A program made the translations under genes and the position numbers. From contig NZ_BMPZ01000001.1 in NCBI RefSeq assembly GCF_014647855.1, positions 744,001 to 808,000 on the forward strand: a stretch of 64,000 nucleotides of DNA. The letters are read 5' to 3'. The notes under the pieces were generated by a model. It saw only the letters and a list, made by a program, of their open reading frames with translations. It made no database searches and was not told the DNA's origin. This DNA comes from Shewanella gelidii (GTDB lineage: Bacteria > Pseudomonadota > Gammaproteobacteria > Enterobacterales > Shewanellaceae). This document shows, piece by piece, positions 52,560 through 61,312 of the stretch (positions are counted from its first letter, which is position 1; every line of letters starts with the position of its first letter).

Positions 52560-53021
52560 ATGCAGTTTATGGAGTTAAAAATACCACCTGTGGCGCAAGC
52601 CATTATCGCCGCTCTGCTGATGTGGTTCATTTCAACCATTACGCCCAATGTGACTTTCTCCTACGGCTTTCGATATATAATGCTCATTGCTTGCACGGCG
52701 CTTGGTCTTGGTATCGGTATTGCCGGTGTGCAAACATTTCGCAGGGTAAAGACGACTGTCAACCCAATGCAAATTGGCGATGCGTCTGCTCTCGTCAACA
52801 CTGGAATTTACCGTTATACCCGCAACCCCATGTATTTAGGACTAGCAATGGTTCTATTTGGCTTCGTTATATTGCTCGAAAATCCCTTAAACTTACTGAC
52901 TTTAATACTGTTTACCTCGTATATGACTCGCTTTCAAATAGAGCCTGAGGAGCGCGTACTCACCGAGATATTTGGTAAAGCTTATCTTGAATACCAAAGC
53001 GCTGTACGCCGTTGGCTCTAA
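52560..53021 (+). CDS. Isoprenylcysteine carboxyl methyltransferase-like membrane protein
   Basis: A 153-residue membrane protein with four predicted helices. It has the SAM-binding signature near the C-terminus: TGIYRYTRNPMYLGLAM and EPEERVLTEIFGKAYLEYQ, followed by VRRWL. The fold methylates small or lipid-like substrates in the membrane in eukaryotes; bacterial relatives have mostly unknown substrates. The gene precedes the norB promoter and is not part of the sigma54 unit. ATG 52560 has AAGAAGGAAT upstream. Confidence 0.85.
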   Translation: MQFMELKIPPVAQAIIAALLMWFISTITPNVTFSYGFRYIMLIACTALGLGIGIAGVQTFRRVKTTVNPMQIGDASALVNTGIYRYTRNPMYLGLAMVLFGFVILLENPLNLLTLILFTSYMTRFQIEPEERVLTEIFGKAYLEYQSAVRRWL

Positions 53022-53047
53022 GGGCATTGCACGTGACACAAATCACT

Positions 53048-53058
53048 GTACATTTGAC
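53048..53058. promoter_or_regulatory. NorR binding site 1 at norB
   Basis: GTACATTTGAC fits the NorR core GT-N7-AC. It is the outermost of three sites upstream of the norB sigma54 promoter. Confidence 0.65.
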
Positions 53059-53065
53059 ACTCAAT

Positions 53066-53076
53066 GTCATTAAGAC
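53066..53076. promoter_or_regulatory. NorR binding site 2 at norB
   Basis: GTCATTAAGAC fits GT-N7-AC, 18 bp from site 1. It is the exact inverse complement of site 3. Confidence 0.8.
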
Positions 53077-53090
53077 CAATTGACAAAACT

Positions 53091-53101
53091 GTCTTAATGA
53101 C
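53091..53101. promoter_or_regulatory. NorR binding site 3 at norB
   Basis: GTCTTAATGAC fits GT-N7-AC, 25 bp from site 2. Three such enhancers upstream of a sigma54 promoter is the arrangement known for E. coli norVW. Confidence 0.8.
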
Positions 53102-53156
53102 ATCTTTCGTGAACGCTAAACCAACAATAATCAATTATATCAACCAGATATAAACT

Positions 53157-53172
53157 TGGCATAAATCCCGCA
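53157..53172 (+). promoter_or_regulatory. Sigma54 (-24/-12) promoter of norB
   Basis: TGGCATAAATCCCGCA has the invariant GG and GC at exact sigma54 spacing. It lies 44 bp before the norB start and 56 bp after the last NorR site. Confidence 0.8.
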
Positions 53173-53215
53173 ATTACGCCGTCATATATCAATTTGACCC
53201 TGCGTAAGAGGATTT

Positions 53216-55504
53216 ATGAAAAGATACAAAATCACCGCAATTGCACTGCTAGTTGTGCTGATTGCTTCATTCACAGTACTGCTAAGTTTGGGGAGCGATA
53301 TCTATCGTGAAAAACCCCCGATCCCCACGGCCTATGTGGATGTGAATGGCCAAACCGTTTATAGCAAAAACGATATTGAACAAGGCCAACTGGTTTGGCG
53401 CTCAATGGGTGGCCACCAGCTGGGCTCCATTTGGGGCCACGGTTCTTACGTTGCGCCCGATTGGACTGCGGACTGGTTACACCGTGAAGCACAAGCTTGG
53501 TTAGAGATTACAGCGCAGCAAAGATATAGCCAAAGTTTTGCCAGTCTCACGCCGGAAATTCAAGCAGGTTTAGAGCTCGCACTTCGTCAAGATGTCCGTC
53601 ATAACACGGTAGTTGAGCAGCCTGATGGCATCACACTTGTCACTCTTTCTGATACCCGTATTGCCGCTATGGGTGTCGTGATGGATCACTACATTGCACT
53701 ATTTGGTGATGACCCGAAAATGTCCTCACTGCGTGAACAATATGCAATGAAAGAAGGGACGATTCCGTCTTTAGATCGCCGTGAAAAACTAAACGCCTTT
53801 TTGTTCTGGGGGGCTTGGGCAGCTATTACTGAGCGACCTGGCTTAGACCACACTTACACCAATAACTGGCCATACGATCCGCAACTTGGCAACAACCCAA
53901 CATCGAGTAATGTGGTTTGGTCGATTTTAAGCATTGTGGCCCTGATCGCCGGTATTGGTGCACTCGTGTGGTACCACGCGGCGGGCAAGCATGAACCTTT
54001 GCCTAAACCTGCGGACCAAGATCCTCTGTTTTTTAATAAGCCAACCCAATCTCAAAAAGCAGTTGGTAAGTATTTCCTTACGGCAATCGGCCTATTCTTG
54101 CTGCAAGTAGTGCTGGGCGGAATTACCGCGCATTATGCTGTCGAAGGACAAAACTTCTATGGCATCCCGCTTGCCGAAATCCTCCCGTACTCAGTGACAA
54201 GAACCTGGCATACTCAGCTCGCCGTTTTCTGGATCGCCACCGCCTGGCTCGGTACAGGTCTATACATTGCGCCCGCACTGTCTGGACATGAACCCAAATT
54301 CCAACGCCTTGGTGTAAACGTGCTTTGGGCTGCACTTGTCGTTATCGTTCTTGGCTCGATGGCTGGTGAATGGATTGGCGTTCAACAGTACTTTGACCTG
54401 GACATGAACTTCCTCTTTGGTCATCAAGGATATGAATACATTGACCTTGGCCGAGTTTGGCAAATATTACTGTTGGTTGGACTACTCATTTGGCTAGCCC
54501 TCGTGACTGCAGCCATAAAGCCTGCATTGAATAAGCAAGGTGAAATGACACCGGTGATTTGGGTGCTTTACGCTTCCTGTGTTGCAATTGGCCTATTCTA
54601 TGGTGCAGGCCTATTCATGGGTAAGCACACCAACTTAGCGATTGCCGAATACTGGCGTTGGTGGGTTGTCCATTTGTGGGTGGAAGGCTTCTTTGAAACA
54701 TTCGCAACATCTGTTATCGCACTGATGCTTGTTCGCCTAGGTCTTATCCGCGCTCGTAGCGCGAACTCTGCAGTGCTATTTGCAACCGTCATCTTCTTAA
54801 CTGGTGGCCTGATTGGTACCTTGCATCACCTGTACTTCACAGGTACACCAACCTCAGTCATTGCTTGGGGTGCGATTTTCTCAGCACTAGAAGTTGTGCC
54901 ATTAGCACTCATTGGGTTTGAGGCCGTTGAAAGCTACCGTATGCGTGCAGCTGCACCGTGGATGGCACGTTATAAATGGGCAATTATGTTCTTTGTCGCC
55001 ACGGCTTTCTGGAACCTAGTTGGTGCAGGTGTTCTTGGTTTCCTCATCAACCCACCGATTGCTTTGTACTTCATACAAGGTCTAAACACCACCGCGACAC
55101 ATGGTCATGCTGCCTTTATGGGTGTATATGGCATGCTGGGAATTGGTCTGATGCTCTTCTGTTTGCGTGGATTAACAGGCAATATGCAGTGGAACGATAA
55201 GTACCTTAAAGGCGCATTCTGGTCACTGAATATAGGCCTCGCGGGAATGGTGTTTATGTCACTGCTTCCTGTGGGACTCATTCAATTCTTTGCAGTTCTT
55301 GAAAACGGTTACTGGTATGGCCGCTCGGCCGAGGTGATTCATAGTTCACTTGTTGAGACCTTCGTCTGGTTGCGAGTACCTGGTGATGTGTTGTTCGGCT
55401 TTGGTGGGCTACTTCTTGGCGCATTCCTGTTCGACCTTATCCGTAAAGCCCTCGCAGGAAAGTCTTCACCGAACTTAGAGGAGGGCATCACCAGCAACGC
55501 TTAA
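53216..55504 (+). CDS. norB: Quinol-dependent nitric oxide reductase (qNOR)
   Basis: A 762-residue enzyme that reduces 2 NO to N2O in the inner membrane. The N-terminal extension (1-230, periplasmic, no CxxCH) marks the quinol type, which needs no NorC. The catalytic core has all expected ligands: heme His332 (RTWHTQ), FeB His486 with Glu490 (HLWVEGFFE), His537/His538 (LHHLYFTGTP), and the heme pair His629/His631 (ATHGHAAFMG). AGAGGA precedes ATG 53216. It is a single gene with a strong terminator at 55565. Upstream NorR sites and a sigma54 promoter make it NO-inducible. It most likely detoxifies NO rather than supporting denitrification, as no nir or nos genes are present here. Confidence 0.96.
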   Translation: MKRYKITAIALLVVLIASFTVLLSLGSDIYREKPPIPTAYVDVNGQTVYSKNDIEQGQLVWRSMGGHQLGSIWGHGSYVAPDWTADWLHREAQAWLEITAQQRYSQSFASLTPEIQAGLELALRQDVRHNTVVEQPDGITLVTLSDTRIAAMGVVMDHYIALFGDDPKMSSLREQYAMKEGTIPSLDRREKLNAFLFWGAWAAITERPGLDHTYTNNWPYDPQLGNNPTSSNVVWSILSIVALIAGIGALVWYHAAGKHEPLPKPADQDPLFFNKPTQSQKAVGKYFLTAIGLFLLQVVLGGITAHYAVEGQNFYGIPLAEILPYSVTRTWHTQLAVFWIATAWLGTGLYIAPALSGHEPKFQRLGVNVLWAALVVIVLGSMAGEWIGVQQYFDLDMNFLFGHQGYEYIDLGRVWQILLLVGLLIWLALVTAAIKPALNKQGEMTPVIWVLYASCVAIGLFYGAGLFMGKHTNLAIAEYWRWWVVHLWVEGFFETFATSVIALMLVRLGLIRARSANSAVLFATVIFLTGGLIGTLHHLYFTGTPTSVIAWGAIFSALEVVPLALIGFEAVESYRMRAAAPWMARYKWAIMFFVATAFWNLVGAGVLGFLINPPIALYFIQGLNTTATHGHAAFMGVYGMLGIGLMLFCLRGLTGNMQWNDKYLKGAFWSLNIGLAGMVFMSLLPVGLIQFFAVLENGYWYGRSAEVIHSSLVETFVWLRVPGDVLFGFGGLLLGAFLFDLIRKALAGKSSPNLEEGITSNA

Positions 55505-55532
55505 TCCACGCTTTCATTAGCGTACACTCTCT

Positions 55533-55590
55533 CATCTCTTTTTGTTCGACATTTGAACACTTCAGGGCCGCGATGCGGCCCTTTTTTTAG
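55533..55590. repeat. 58-bp repeat, copy A, including the norB terminator
   Basis: A sequence starting CATCTCTTTTTGTTCGACA and ending with GGGCCGC-GAT-GCGGCCC plus a T run. A nearly identical copy is at 61115-61173. This copy has the intact hairpin and ends norB transcription. Confidence 0.85.
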
Positions 55591-55673
55591 TTCAGAACGA
55601 CAGGAACACCGACTTCAAACCGCCGGATTTCAATCAACAACGCACCTCGTTATTCTCCTACCGCAGGTCTAAC

Positions 55674-56558
55674 CTATAACGCATCACCTGCCTGCTGAAT
55701 TACAAATGGAGATTCAGGCTCGGTTGCACTAATGAGATTTTCCACTTTCTGAATGGCTTCTAACGAAGCGGCATCTGCGCGATATGACAAATATACAGGC
55801 CTTAACCACGATTCTTGTTCTAAAACGATATATAGCTGTTGTGATTCGATAAACGGTGCCACAACAGTTTTAGGTAAATAAGCCGCACCGCCCTTTTCTA
55901 AGATAAAGTTGAGTGCTATTTGTCCATTGGACGTCCGTAGATACGGCGGCGGCATTTTGCTATGTCGCTCAGCATGCTCAGAAGCAAAACGAGTTCCCCA
56001 ATCAACATAAACATAACCAGAGCTCATCGCTTCCAATGCAGATTTTGGTGTTGAACACACCATAATTAATTCAAGCTCAGCGACTTGATGACAAACCAGC
56101 TCATCTGATTTCATCGGATCAAACGTTAAGCCGATATCGAGCGTACGCTCAATCTGAGCGCGACTAATCTGCTCTTGACTCAAGATCTCTGCTCGAAACG
56201 AATATCCGCTAAAATCATCTGTCACCACGCTCAGCCAATGCTGCAAAAAAGCATCCCAGATATTGGGAGTTCCAGCAATTGTGAGTTGAACGGCATAGTC
56301 TTTTGTCAACAACAACTCCGCTTGGGCTTGAGACAAAGTTCGCACCATATTTTCAGCGTAAGGCACGAGGCGCTCTCCGGCACTGGTTAACCTGATAGCA
56401 TTGCGATCACGCACAAAAAGCGATGTATCAAAAAAGGATTCTAATTGCTTAATCCGCGCGCTCACAGCGGCCTGCGTAATATAGAGATTGTCTGCTGTAC
56501 GTCCAAAATGCTTCTCTCGAGCAACCTCCAGAAAAGTTCTAAATACTTTTACGTCCAT
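55674..56558 (-). CDS. hdfR: LysR-family regulator HdfR
   Basis: A 294-residue protein. The N-terminal winged helix (MDVKVFRTFLEVAREKHFGRTADNLYITQAAVSARIKQLE) is close to E. coli HdfR ([26 protein letters not shown]), as is VRDRNAIRLTSAGERLVPYAE. The effector domain is divergent. It lies divergent from maoP, exactly as in E. coli, where it activates flhDC repression and other genes. The 195-bp gap between them should contain both promoters and possibly the maoS-like site. Assignment rests on sequence similarity plus the neighbour. Confidence 0.88.
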   Translation of the reverse strand: MDVKVFRTFLEVAREKHFGRTADNLYITQAAVSARIKQLESFFDTSLFVRDRNAIRLTSAGERLVPYAENMVRTLSQAQAELLLTKDYAVQLTIAGTPNIWDAFLQHWLSVVTDDFSGYSFRAEILSQEQISRAQIERTLDIGLTFDPMKSDELVCHQVAELELIMVCSTPKSALEAMSSGYVYVDWGTRFASEHAERHSKMPPPYLRTSNGQIALNFILEKGGAAYLPKTVVAPFIESQQLYIVLEQESWLRPVYLSYRADAASLEAIQKVENLISATEPESPFVIQQAGDAL

Positions 56559-56753
56559 ATCCCCTCCCCGACATCTGGCTGCAGACTAACAAACAAGCTT
56601 TGTTGTGACGATAGAAATTTTTAGTTTTCATTTCCTGCGTTTTAAAACTACCTTTCGCGCTAAAGGCTGCCCCTGCAACAAGCCAGTATTGGCTTAAAGA
56701 ATCGACGTGATTTTTTTAAACATAGTGACAATGAATCTTGAGGATATTTAGCC

Positions 56754-57095
56754 ATGACACCTTCAACATTTTCGACAGGTTCAACCCCTTTCTATGACGA
56801 TGTGAATTTCCCTCGCGGTTTCAACCGGTCGGGTGATTTTTCATGTCGAGAGGCACAAATGCTCCATCAATACGGCAATACAATGAGAGCGTTGGCAGAA
56901 GGATTTTTGATGCCCATCAATACAGAAGAAGCACGCTTTGTTGAGGTTATTCAGGGCGCTAAGGAAGCAAAAACACCCTATGAAAGAGTGTGGATGAAGT
57001 ACATCACACTCACCCAAACACCCAAACTATTTTTCTCCCTTGCTGGCGGGAGAAAAACCACCCAGCCGTCCATACCAGAAGCTGCTAGCGATTAG
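56754..57095 (+). CDS. maoP: Macrodomain Ori organisation protein MaoP (DUF413)
   Basis: A 113-residue protein: [35 protein letters not shown] and [23 protein letters not shown] line up with E. coli MaoP/YifE ([51 protein letters not shown]). In E. coli MaoP acts with the maoS sequence to organise the Ori macrodomain. GAGGAT precedes ATG 56754. It is divergent from hdfR. rimK begins 50 bp later on the same strand. Confidence 0.92.
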   Translation: MTPSTFSTGSTPFYDDVNFPRGFNRSGDFSCREAQMLHQYGNTMRALAEGFLMPINTEEARFVEVIQGAKEAKTPYERVWMKYITLTQTPKLFFSLAGGRKTTQPSIPEAASD

Positions 57096-57145
57096 AGCTC
57101 GTAATGAATCTTTATCATGCAAGTCAACACACAAGGCCAAAGACA

Positions 57146-58051
57146 ATGCGTATCGCCATTTTATCTAGAAACGAAAACCTCTATTCCACCCGTCGCCTTA
57201 AAGAAGCGGGAGAAGCCCGCGGCCATCAGGTCGATATTATTGATACCTTGCATTGTTATATGGATATTACGAGTAGCAACCCCACAGTACGTTATCATGG
57301 CGAAGTTTTACCCCGCTATGACGCGGTGATCCCACGAATCGGCGCATCCATTACCTTTTACGGTACAGCTGTAGTTCGTCAGTTTGAAATGATGGGCACT
57401 TTTTGTGTCAATGAATCGGTTGCAATTAGCCGCTCGCGAGACAAGTTACGTTCTTTACAGCTCCTGTCACGTAAAGGCATTGGACTACCAAGAACTGGAT
57501 TTGCGAGTAAGCCAGACAAAATCCAAGATTTAATCAAAAATGTGGGAGGAGCCCCCTTAGTGATTAAATTGCTCGAAGGGACGCAGGGTATTGGTGTGGT
57601 TTTAGCAGAAACCAACAAAGCAGCAGAGAGTGTTATTGAGGCTTTCATGGGGCTCAAAGCAAACATTCTCGTACAAGAATTTATCAAAGAAGCGGGTGGC
57701 GCTGATATTCGCTGCTTCGTGGTGGGTGATAAGGTCGTAGCCGCCATGAAACGCCAAGCAGCTGAGGGAGAGTTCCGTTCAAACCTTCATCGTGGTGGCG
57801 CCGCACAGTTGGTTCGATTGTCCAAAGAAGAGCGCGCAACTGCTGTGAATGCAGCCAAAGCGATGGGCCTTAATCTATGTGGCGTCGATATCTTGCAATC
57901 AAACCATGGCCCTGTGGTCATGGAGGTCAACTCATCGCCGGGACTAGAAGGAATTGAAATCGCGACTAAGAAAGATGTTGCAGACTTAGTGTTTCAATTT
58001 ATTGAAAAAAATGCCAAACCCAATGCCAACAGAACCCGAGGCAAAGGTTAA
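57146..58051 (+). CDS. rimK: RimK-type ATP-grasp glutamate ligase
   Basis: A 301-residue ATP-grasp enzyme, the same length as E. coli RimK. It shows [97 protein letters not shown] and [14 protein letters not shown]. It adds glutamate residues to the C-terminus of ribosomal protein S6. ATG 57146 is chosen over an in-frame Met at 57104 because homologues begin MRIAILS. Its stop overlaps the ATG of the AstE-like gene (TAATGA), and rimB follows, giving a modification/trimming operon. Confidence 0.94.
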   Translation: MRIAILSRNENLYSTRRLKEAGEARGHQVDIIDTLHCYMDITSSNPTVRYHGEVLPRYDAVIPRIGASITFYGTAVVRQFEMMGTFCVNESVAISRSRDKLRSLQLLSRKGIGLPRTGFASKPDKIQDLIKNVGGAPLVIKLLEGTQGIGVVLAETNKAAESVIEAFMGLKANILVQEFIKEAGGADIRCFVVGDKVVAAMKRQAAEGEFRSNLHRGGAAQLVRLSKEERATAVNAAKAMGLNLCGVDILQSNHGPVVMEVNSSPGLEGIEIATKKDVADLVFQFIEKNAKPNANRTRGKG

Positions 58052-59079
58052 TGAAAAATGTTATCACCATCGGGGGTCTGCAAATCAGGCTGGGGGAAAG
58101 TGTTCAGCTAAAGCTGCCTGTTGCGAAACTGTATACAGATACACAGATGTCGATCCCAGTGCAGATCATCCGAGCCAAAAAGCCAGGGCCAACACTGTTC
58201 ATCAGTGCTGCTGTGCACGGTGATGAACTCAATGGCATTGAAATTACTCGAAGACTGATTCAGCAACACTTAAAACTGAGTTGCGGCAGCCTTATTTTAG
58301 TACCCATGGTGAATGTCTATGGTGTGTTAAATCAAAGTCGGTATATGCACGATCGACGCGATCTAAACCGTTGCTTTCCGGGATCTGAACAAGGAAATCC
58401 GGCAGGAAGATTAGCGCATATCTTTCTCAGTGAGATAGTTAAACACTGTGACTACGGCATCGACTTACATACAGGCGCCATTCACCGCTCAAATTTGCCA
58501 CAAATTCGAGCGAACTTGGATGACTTAGAAACCCTGACACTCGCACAGGCCTTTGGCGTTCCAGTGTTGCTCAATTCAAATGTTCGCGACGGCTCACTGC
58601 GAGAGGCTGCGGTAAACAATGGTGCTAAAGTTTTGCTTTATGAAGCAGGACAAGCGCTCCGGTTTGATGAGCTATCGATTCAAACTGGCGTGAAGGGAAT
58701 TCTGAATGTGATGTCCGCATTAAAGATGATCCGCAAGCGCAGTAACAGAAGAAAAATTGAGCCCTTTGTTGCCAATCGCAGCGATTGGTGCCGAGCGCCA
58801 GCAAGTGGCTTTGTCAGGGCGTTTGTCGAACTCGGAGCTCAGGTTGAGAAAGGAGCTGTACTCGCTGAAATTAATAGCCCGCTTGGCGCCTTAATAAGCC
58901 AAGTTATTTCCTCTCGCGCTGGCATTGTCATTGGCAAACAAAACATCCCACTGGTACAAGAAGGTGATGCTATGTTTCATATTGCATTTTTTGGTGAGGA
59001 CGATGATGAAGTTGCTGAACACATTGAAAATATGCAAGAGCAGTTACAACCCTTAGCTTCTTCAGTCATCGCCATTTAG
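58051..59079 (+). CDS. Succinylglutamate desuccinylase/aspartoacylase family zinc hydrolase
   Basis: A 342-residue M14-type metallohydrolase. Zinc ligands are H56 and E59 (HGDEL) and H140 (DLHTG). The substrate arginine/asparagine motif RDLNRCFPG is at 104-112. The C-terminal domain (about 240-342) is beta-rich. It is translationally coupled to rimK (one-base overlap) and followed by the RimB-like protease. The family removes acyl or amino-acid groups; acting on glutamylated or acylated substrates together with RimK is a reasonable inference, not established. It is distinct from true AstE, since no ast genes are present. Confidence 0.88.
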   Translation: MKNVITIGGLQIRLGESVQLKLPVAKLYTDTQMSIPVQIIRAKKPGPTLFISAAVHGDELNGIEITRRLIQQHLKLSCGSLILVPMVNVYGVLNQSRYMHDRRDLNRCFPGSEQGNPAGRLAHIFLSEIVKHCDYGIDLHTGAIHRSNLPQIRANLDDLETLTLAQAFGVPVLLNSNVRDGSLREAAVNNGAKVLLYEAGQALRFDELSIQTGVKGILNVMSALKMIRKRSNRRKIEPFVANRSDWCRAPASGFVRAFVELGAQVEKGAVLAEINSPLGALISQVISSRAGIVIGKQNIPLVQEGDAMFHIAFFGEDDDEVAEHIENMQEQLQPLASSVIAI

Positions 59080-59129
59080 CCGGTGAACCAAAGCCATACA
59101 CGAGCAGACATAGAAAATAGAGAGCAACG

Positions 59130-59564
59130 ATGAACAGAATGATTATTGGCAACCTAGAAACCTGCCACCTCCCCGATCTAGGCATAAGCGACCTGCATGT
59201 ACGCATCGATACTGGCGCGCAAACCTCCGCTTTGCACGTCGATAACTTAAAGCAGGTCAAGGTCAATGGTAAGCCCTATGTCGAATTCGATTTGCACCCA
59301 GACGTTTATAACTTGGCTGAAATCGTACACTGCCGAGCGCCGTTGCACGACTCTCGACGGATAAAATCATCAAACGGGGAAGTTGAGCAACGATGCGTGA
59401 TTAAAACCAATATCCAGTTAGGTGAACAACTCTGGCCTATCGAAATCACCTTGAGCAATCGGCAGGATATGACCTACTTGATGTTATTAGGCCGCCAAGC
59501 CATGGGAGAACGGGTATATGTTGACCCTGCATCCACCTACATAGTCAGCTCTTTTATCGAGTAA
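59130..59564 (+). CDS. rimB: RimB-like retropepsin-type protease (ATP-dependent zinc protease family)
   Basis: A 144-residue protein with the aspartic-protease motif D27-T-G-A30 (IDTGAQTSALH), then SSNGEVEQRCVIK and LMLLGRQAMGERVYVDP near the end. Historic annotation 'ATP-dependent zinc protease' applies, but the fold is pepsin-like. In Pseudomonas the RimB protein cleaves the glutamate tail that RimK puts on S6. It lies 50 bp after the AstE-like gene. Symbol given from context and sequence. Confidence 0.82.
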   Translation: MNRMIIGNLETCHLPDLGISDLHVRIDTGAQTSALHVDNLKQVKVNGKPYVEFDLHPDVYNLAEIVHCRAPLHDSRRIKSSNGEVEQRCVIKTNIQLGEQLWPIEITLSNRQDMTYLMLLGRQAMGERVYVDPASTYIVSSFIE

Positions 59565-59692
59565 TCAGAGCGCATTTTTCGGCAAGTTGCAACGGGCACA
59601 ACTTAGATATTGCTTGCTGTATTTAGAGGCCATGTAACATCAAAGCCATTGACTTATTTTAGCTTTGTTCGGACATAGGTTGAGGAAAAAAC

Positions 59693-61048
59693 ATGATCAT
59701 TAATGACAATATGCACACTCAAACCGAACTTCTCTCTCGAGTGATGGCGGTTTTCTCAACAGATGACTTCACAGATACGGCAGCACTTGCGTTCATTGTT
59801 GAGTCCAGTGATGCCGACATTGCGCACCTCATCGAGTCCGTTAACGAGCAATATCGCTACGCAATCTGGAATGAAACCCCTTGCGAACGCTATTGGTCCA
59901 TCTTACACCTGTTGCACTATGAAACCGCCAAACACGTCATCGGTTTTTTATCACAACCTCAACTAAGGTCACTACTTGCAGAGGCGAATGAGAAGGACAT
60001 CATCACCTATGCTGAGGCATTACCTGCCGATAGCGTTGAGGATTTCTTAGAACAACTTGAAACACAAGCGACTGAACAATTACAACAAGCATTAAGCTAT
60101 CAGGACGAAGAAGTTGGGCGATACACGAATTACAACATCATCAAATCGCGCCCTTCAACTACGGCAGGCAGGATTGTCGGACGAATGGCGGCGAAGCCAG
60201 ACATTCAATACAACGGCATTTATGTCACTAGCGTGCAAAAAGAATTTTTAGGCTACTGCACTATTGAACAGGTCCTTCGTTGTGCGCCTGACACCCCGTT
60301 AGCCGATTTGATGGTGATGCTCGACGTTGTAGATCATCAAGTAGACATGACAACTGCCGCACAATCCGTCAATCCAATTGAAGGCGTAGCATGGGTACCC
60401 GTACAAAAAGATGGTCAGATCATAGGTGCCATCGCAACATCGCTTTTAATGCAGCGATTAAAAGAAAAAAGCCTAGAGATTTTGGCTTCAGATACCGCAC
60501 AAAATGAAGAAGACCTTTTCACACCGGTGCCAATCGCCGCCAAAATGCGCGCAATATGGCTCACTGCAAATTTGCTGACCGCTTTTTTAGCATCGTGGGT
60601 AATCGGCTGGTTTGGAGACGCATTACAGCAGGTAGTCGCGCTCGCTATTTTAATGCCTGTTGTCGCAAGCATGGGCGGAATCGCCGGTAGCCAAACCCTC
60701 GCAGTATCTTTACGCGGAATGGCCTTAAACCATTTAAGTCGCAGTAATTTAAATTTGCTGTTGGATAAGGAAATAAAAATTGCGGCACTGAACGGTTTGC
60801 TTTTAGGGCTGGTCATTAGCGTCGTCGTTAGCTGGTGGTTTGATTCAAGCGTCCTTGGGGGGATTATCTTTGTCGCCATTGTCTGCAACAGCTTAGCTGC
60901 GGCTTCATCAGGCACGCTCATCCCCTTTATTTTAAAACATTTAAATATCGATCCCGCCGTTGCTGGCTCGGTCATTTTGACAACGGTAACGGACATTGTG
61001 GGTTTTTTAATATTTTTAGGTCTCGGCAGTTTGTTATTAATGCAATAG
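59693..61048 (+). CDS. mgtE: Magnesium transporter MgtE
   Basis: A 451-residue protein. The N-terminal helical N domain (about 10-135) and two CBS domains (about 140-270, TTAGRIVGRMAAKPDIQYNGIYVTS...GVAWVPVQKDGQIIGAI) precede five TM helices (about 285-450, VVALAILMPVVASMGGIAGSQTLAVSLRGMAL). The pore aspartate is in TTVTDIVGF (D434). It is a gated Mg2+ channel controlled by Mg2+ binding to the CBS/N domains. GAGGAAAAAAC precedes ATG 59693. It ends the rim gene block. Confidence 0.94.
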   Translation: MIINDNMHTQTELLSRVMAVFSTDDFTDTAALAFIVESSDADIAHLIESVNEQYRYAIWNETPCERYWSILHLLHYETAKHVIGFLSQPQLRSLLAEANEKDIITYAEALPADSVEDFLEQLETQATEQLQQALSYQDEEVGRYTNYNIIKSRPSTTAGRIVGRMAAKPDIQYNGIYVTSVQKEFLGYCTIEQVLRCAPDTPLADLMVMLDVVDHQVDMTTAAQSVNPIEGVAWVPVQKDGQIIGAIATSLLMQRLKEKSLEILASDTAQNEEDLFTPVPIAAKMRAIWLTANLLTAFLASWVIGWFGDALQQVVALAILMPVVASMGGIAGSQTLAVSLRGMALNHLSRSNLNLLLDKEIKIAALNGLLLGLVISVVVSWWFDSSVLGGIIFVAIVCNSLAAASSGTLIPFILKHLNIDPAVAGSVILTTVTDIVGFLIFLGLGSLLLMQ

Positions 61049-61114
61049 GCGTAAAACGCGTTTTTTTCACTCTTGAATTTTGAATACAATCTAGTAAAGA
61101 CACCTCGACACATT

Positions 61115-61173
61115 CACCTCTTTTTTTGTTCTACATTTGAACACTTCAGGGCCGCGATGCGGCGCTTTTTTTA
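61115..61173. repeat. 58-bp repeat, copy B
   Basis: A near-identical second copy of the 55533-55590 sequence, lying between mgtE and norR. The stem has one G for C change (GGGCCGC-GAT-GCGGCGC) that weakens the hairpin, but the T run remains. Confidence 0.85.
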
Positions 61174-61207
61174 TTGAATAAAAATCTATTCTGCGCAGCG
61201 CAACATT

Positions 61208-61218
61208 GTCACGATGAC
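61208..61218. promoter_or_regulatory. NorR-type site 1 upstream of norR
   Basis: GTCACGATGAC matches GT-N7-AC. It sits 95 bp before norR, 25 bp from site 2. Confidence 0.6.
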
Positions 61219-61232
61219 TCTGCTAAAATACA

Positions 61233-61243
61233 GTCAATATGAC
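61233..61243. promoter_or_regulatory. NorR-type site 2 upstream of norR
   Basis: GTCAATATGAC matches GT-N7-AC. No sigma54 element follows, so binding here would be for autoregulation. Confidence 0.65.
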
Positions 61244-61312
61244 AATTGCCCGCTTGGATTGAATCGACACAGACTCGTGTGGATAGCAACTTCAGCACAC
61301 TAGGGATTTACG

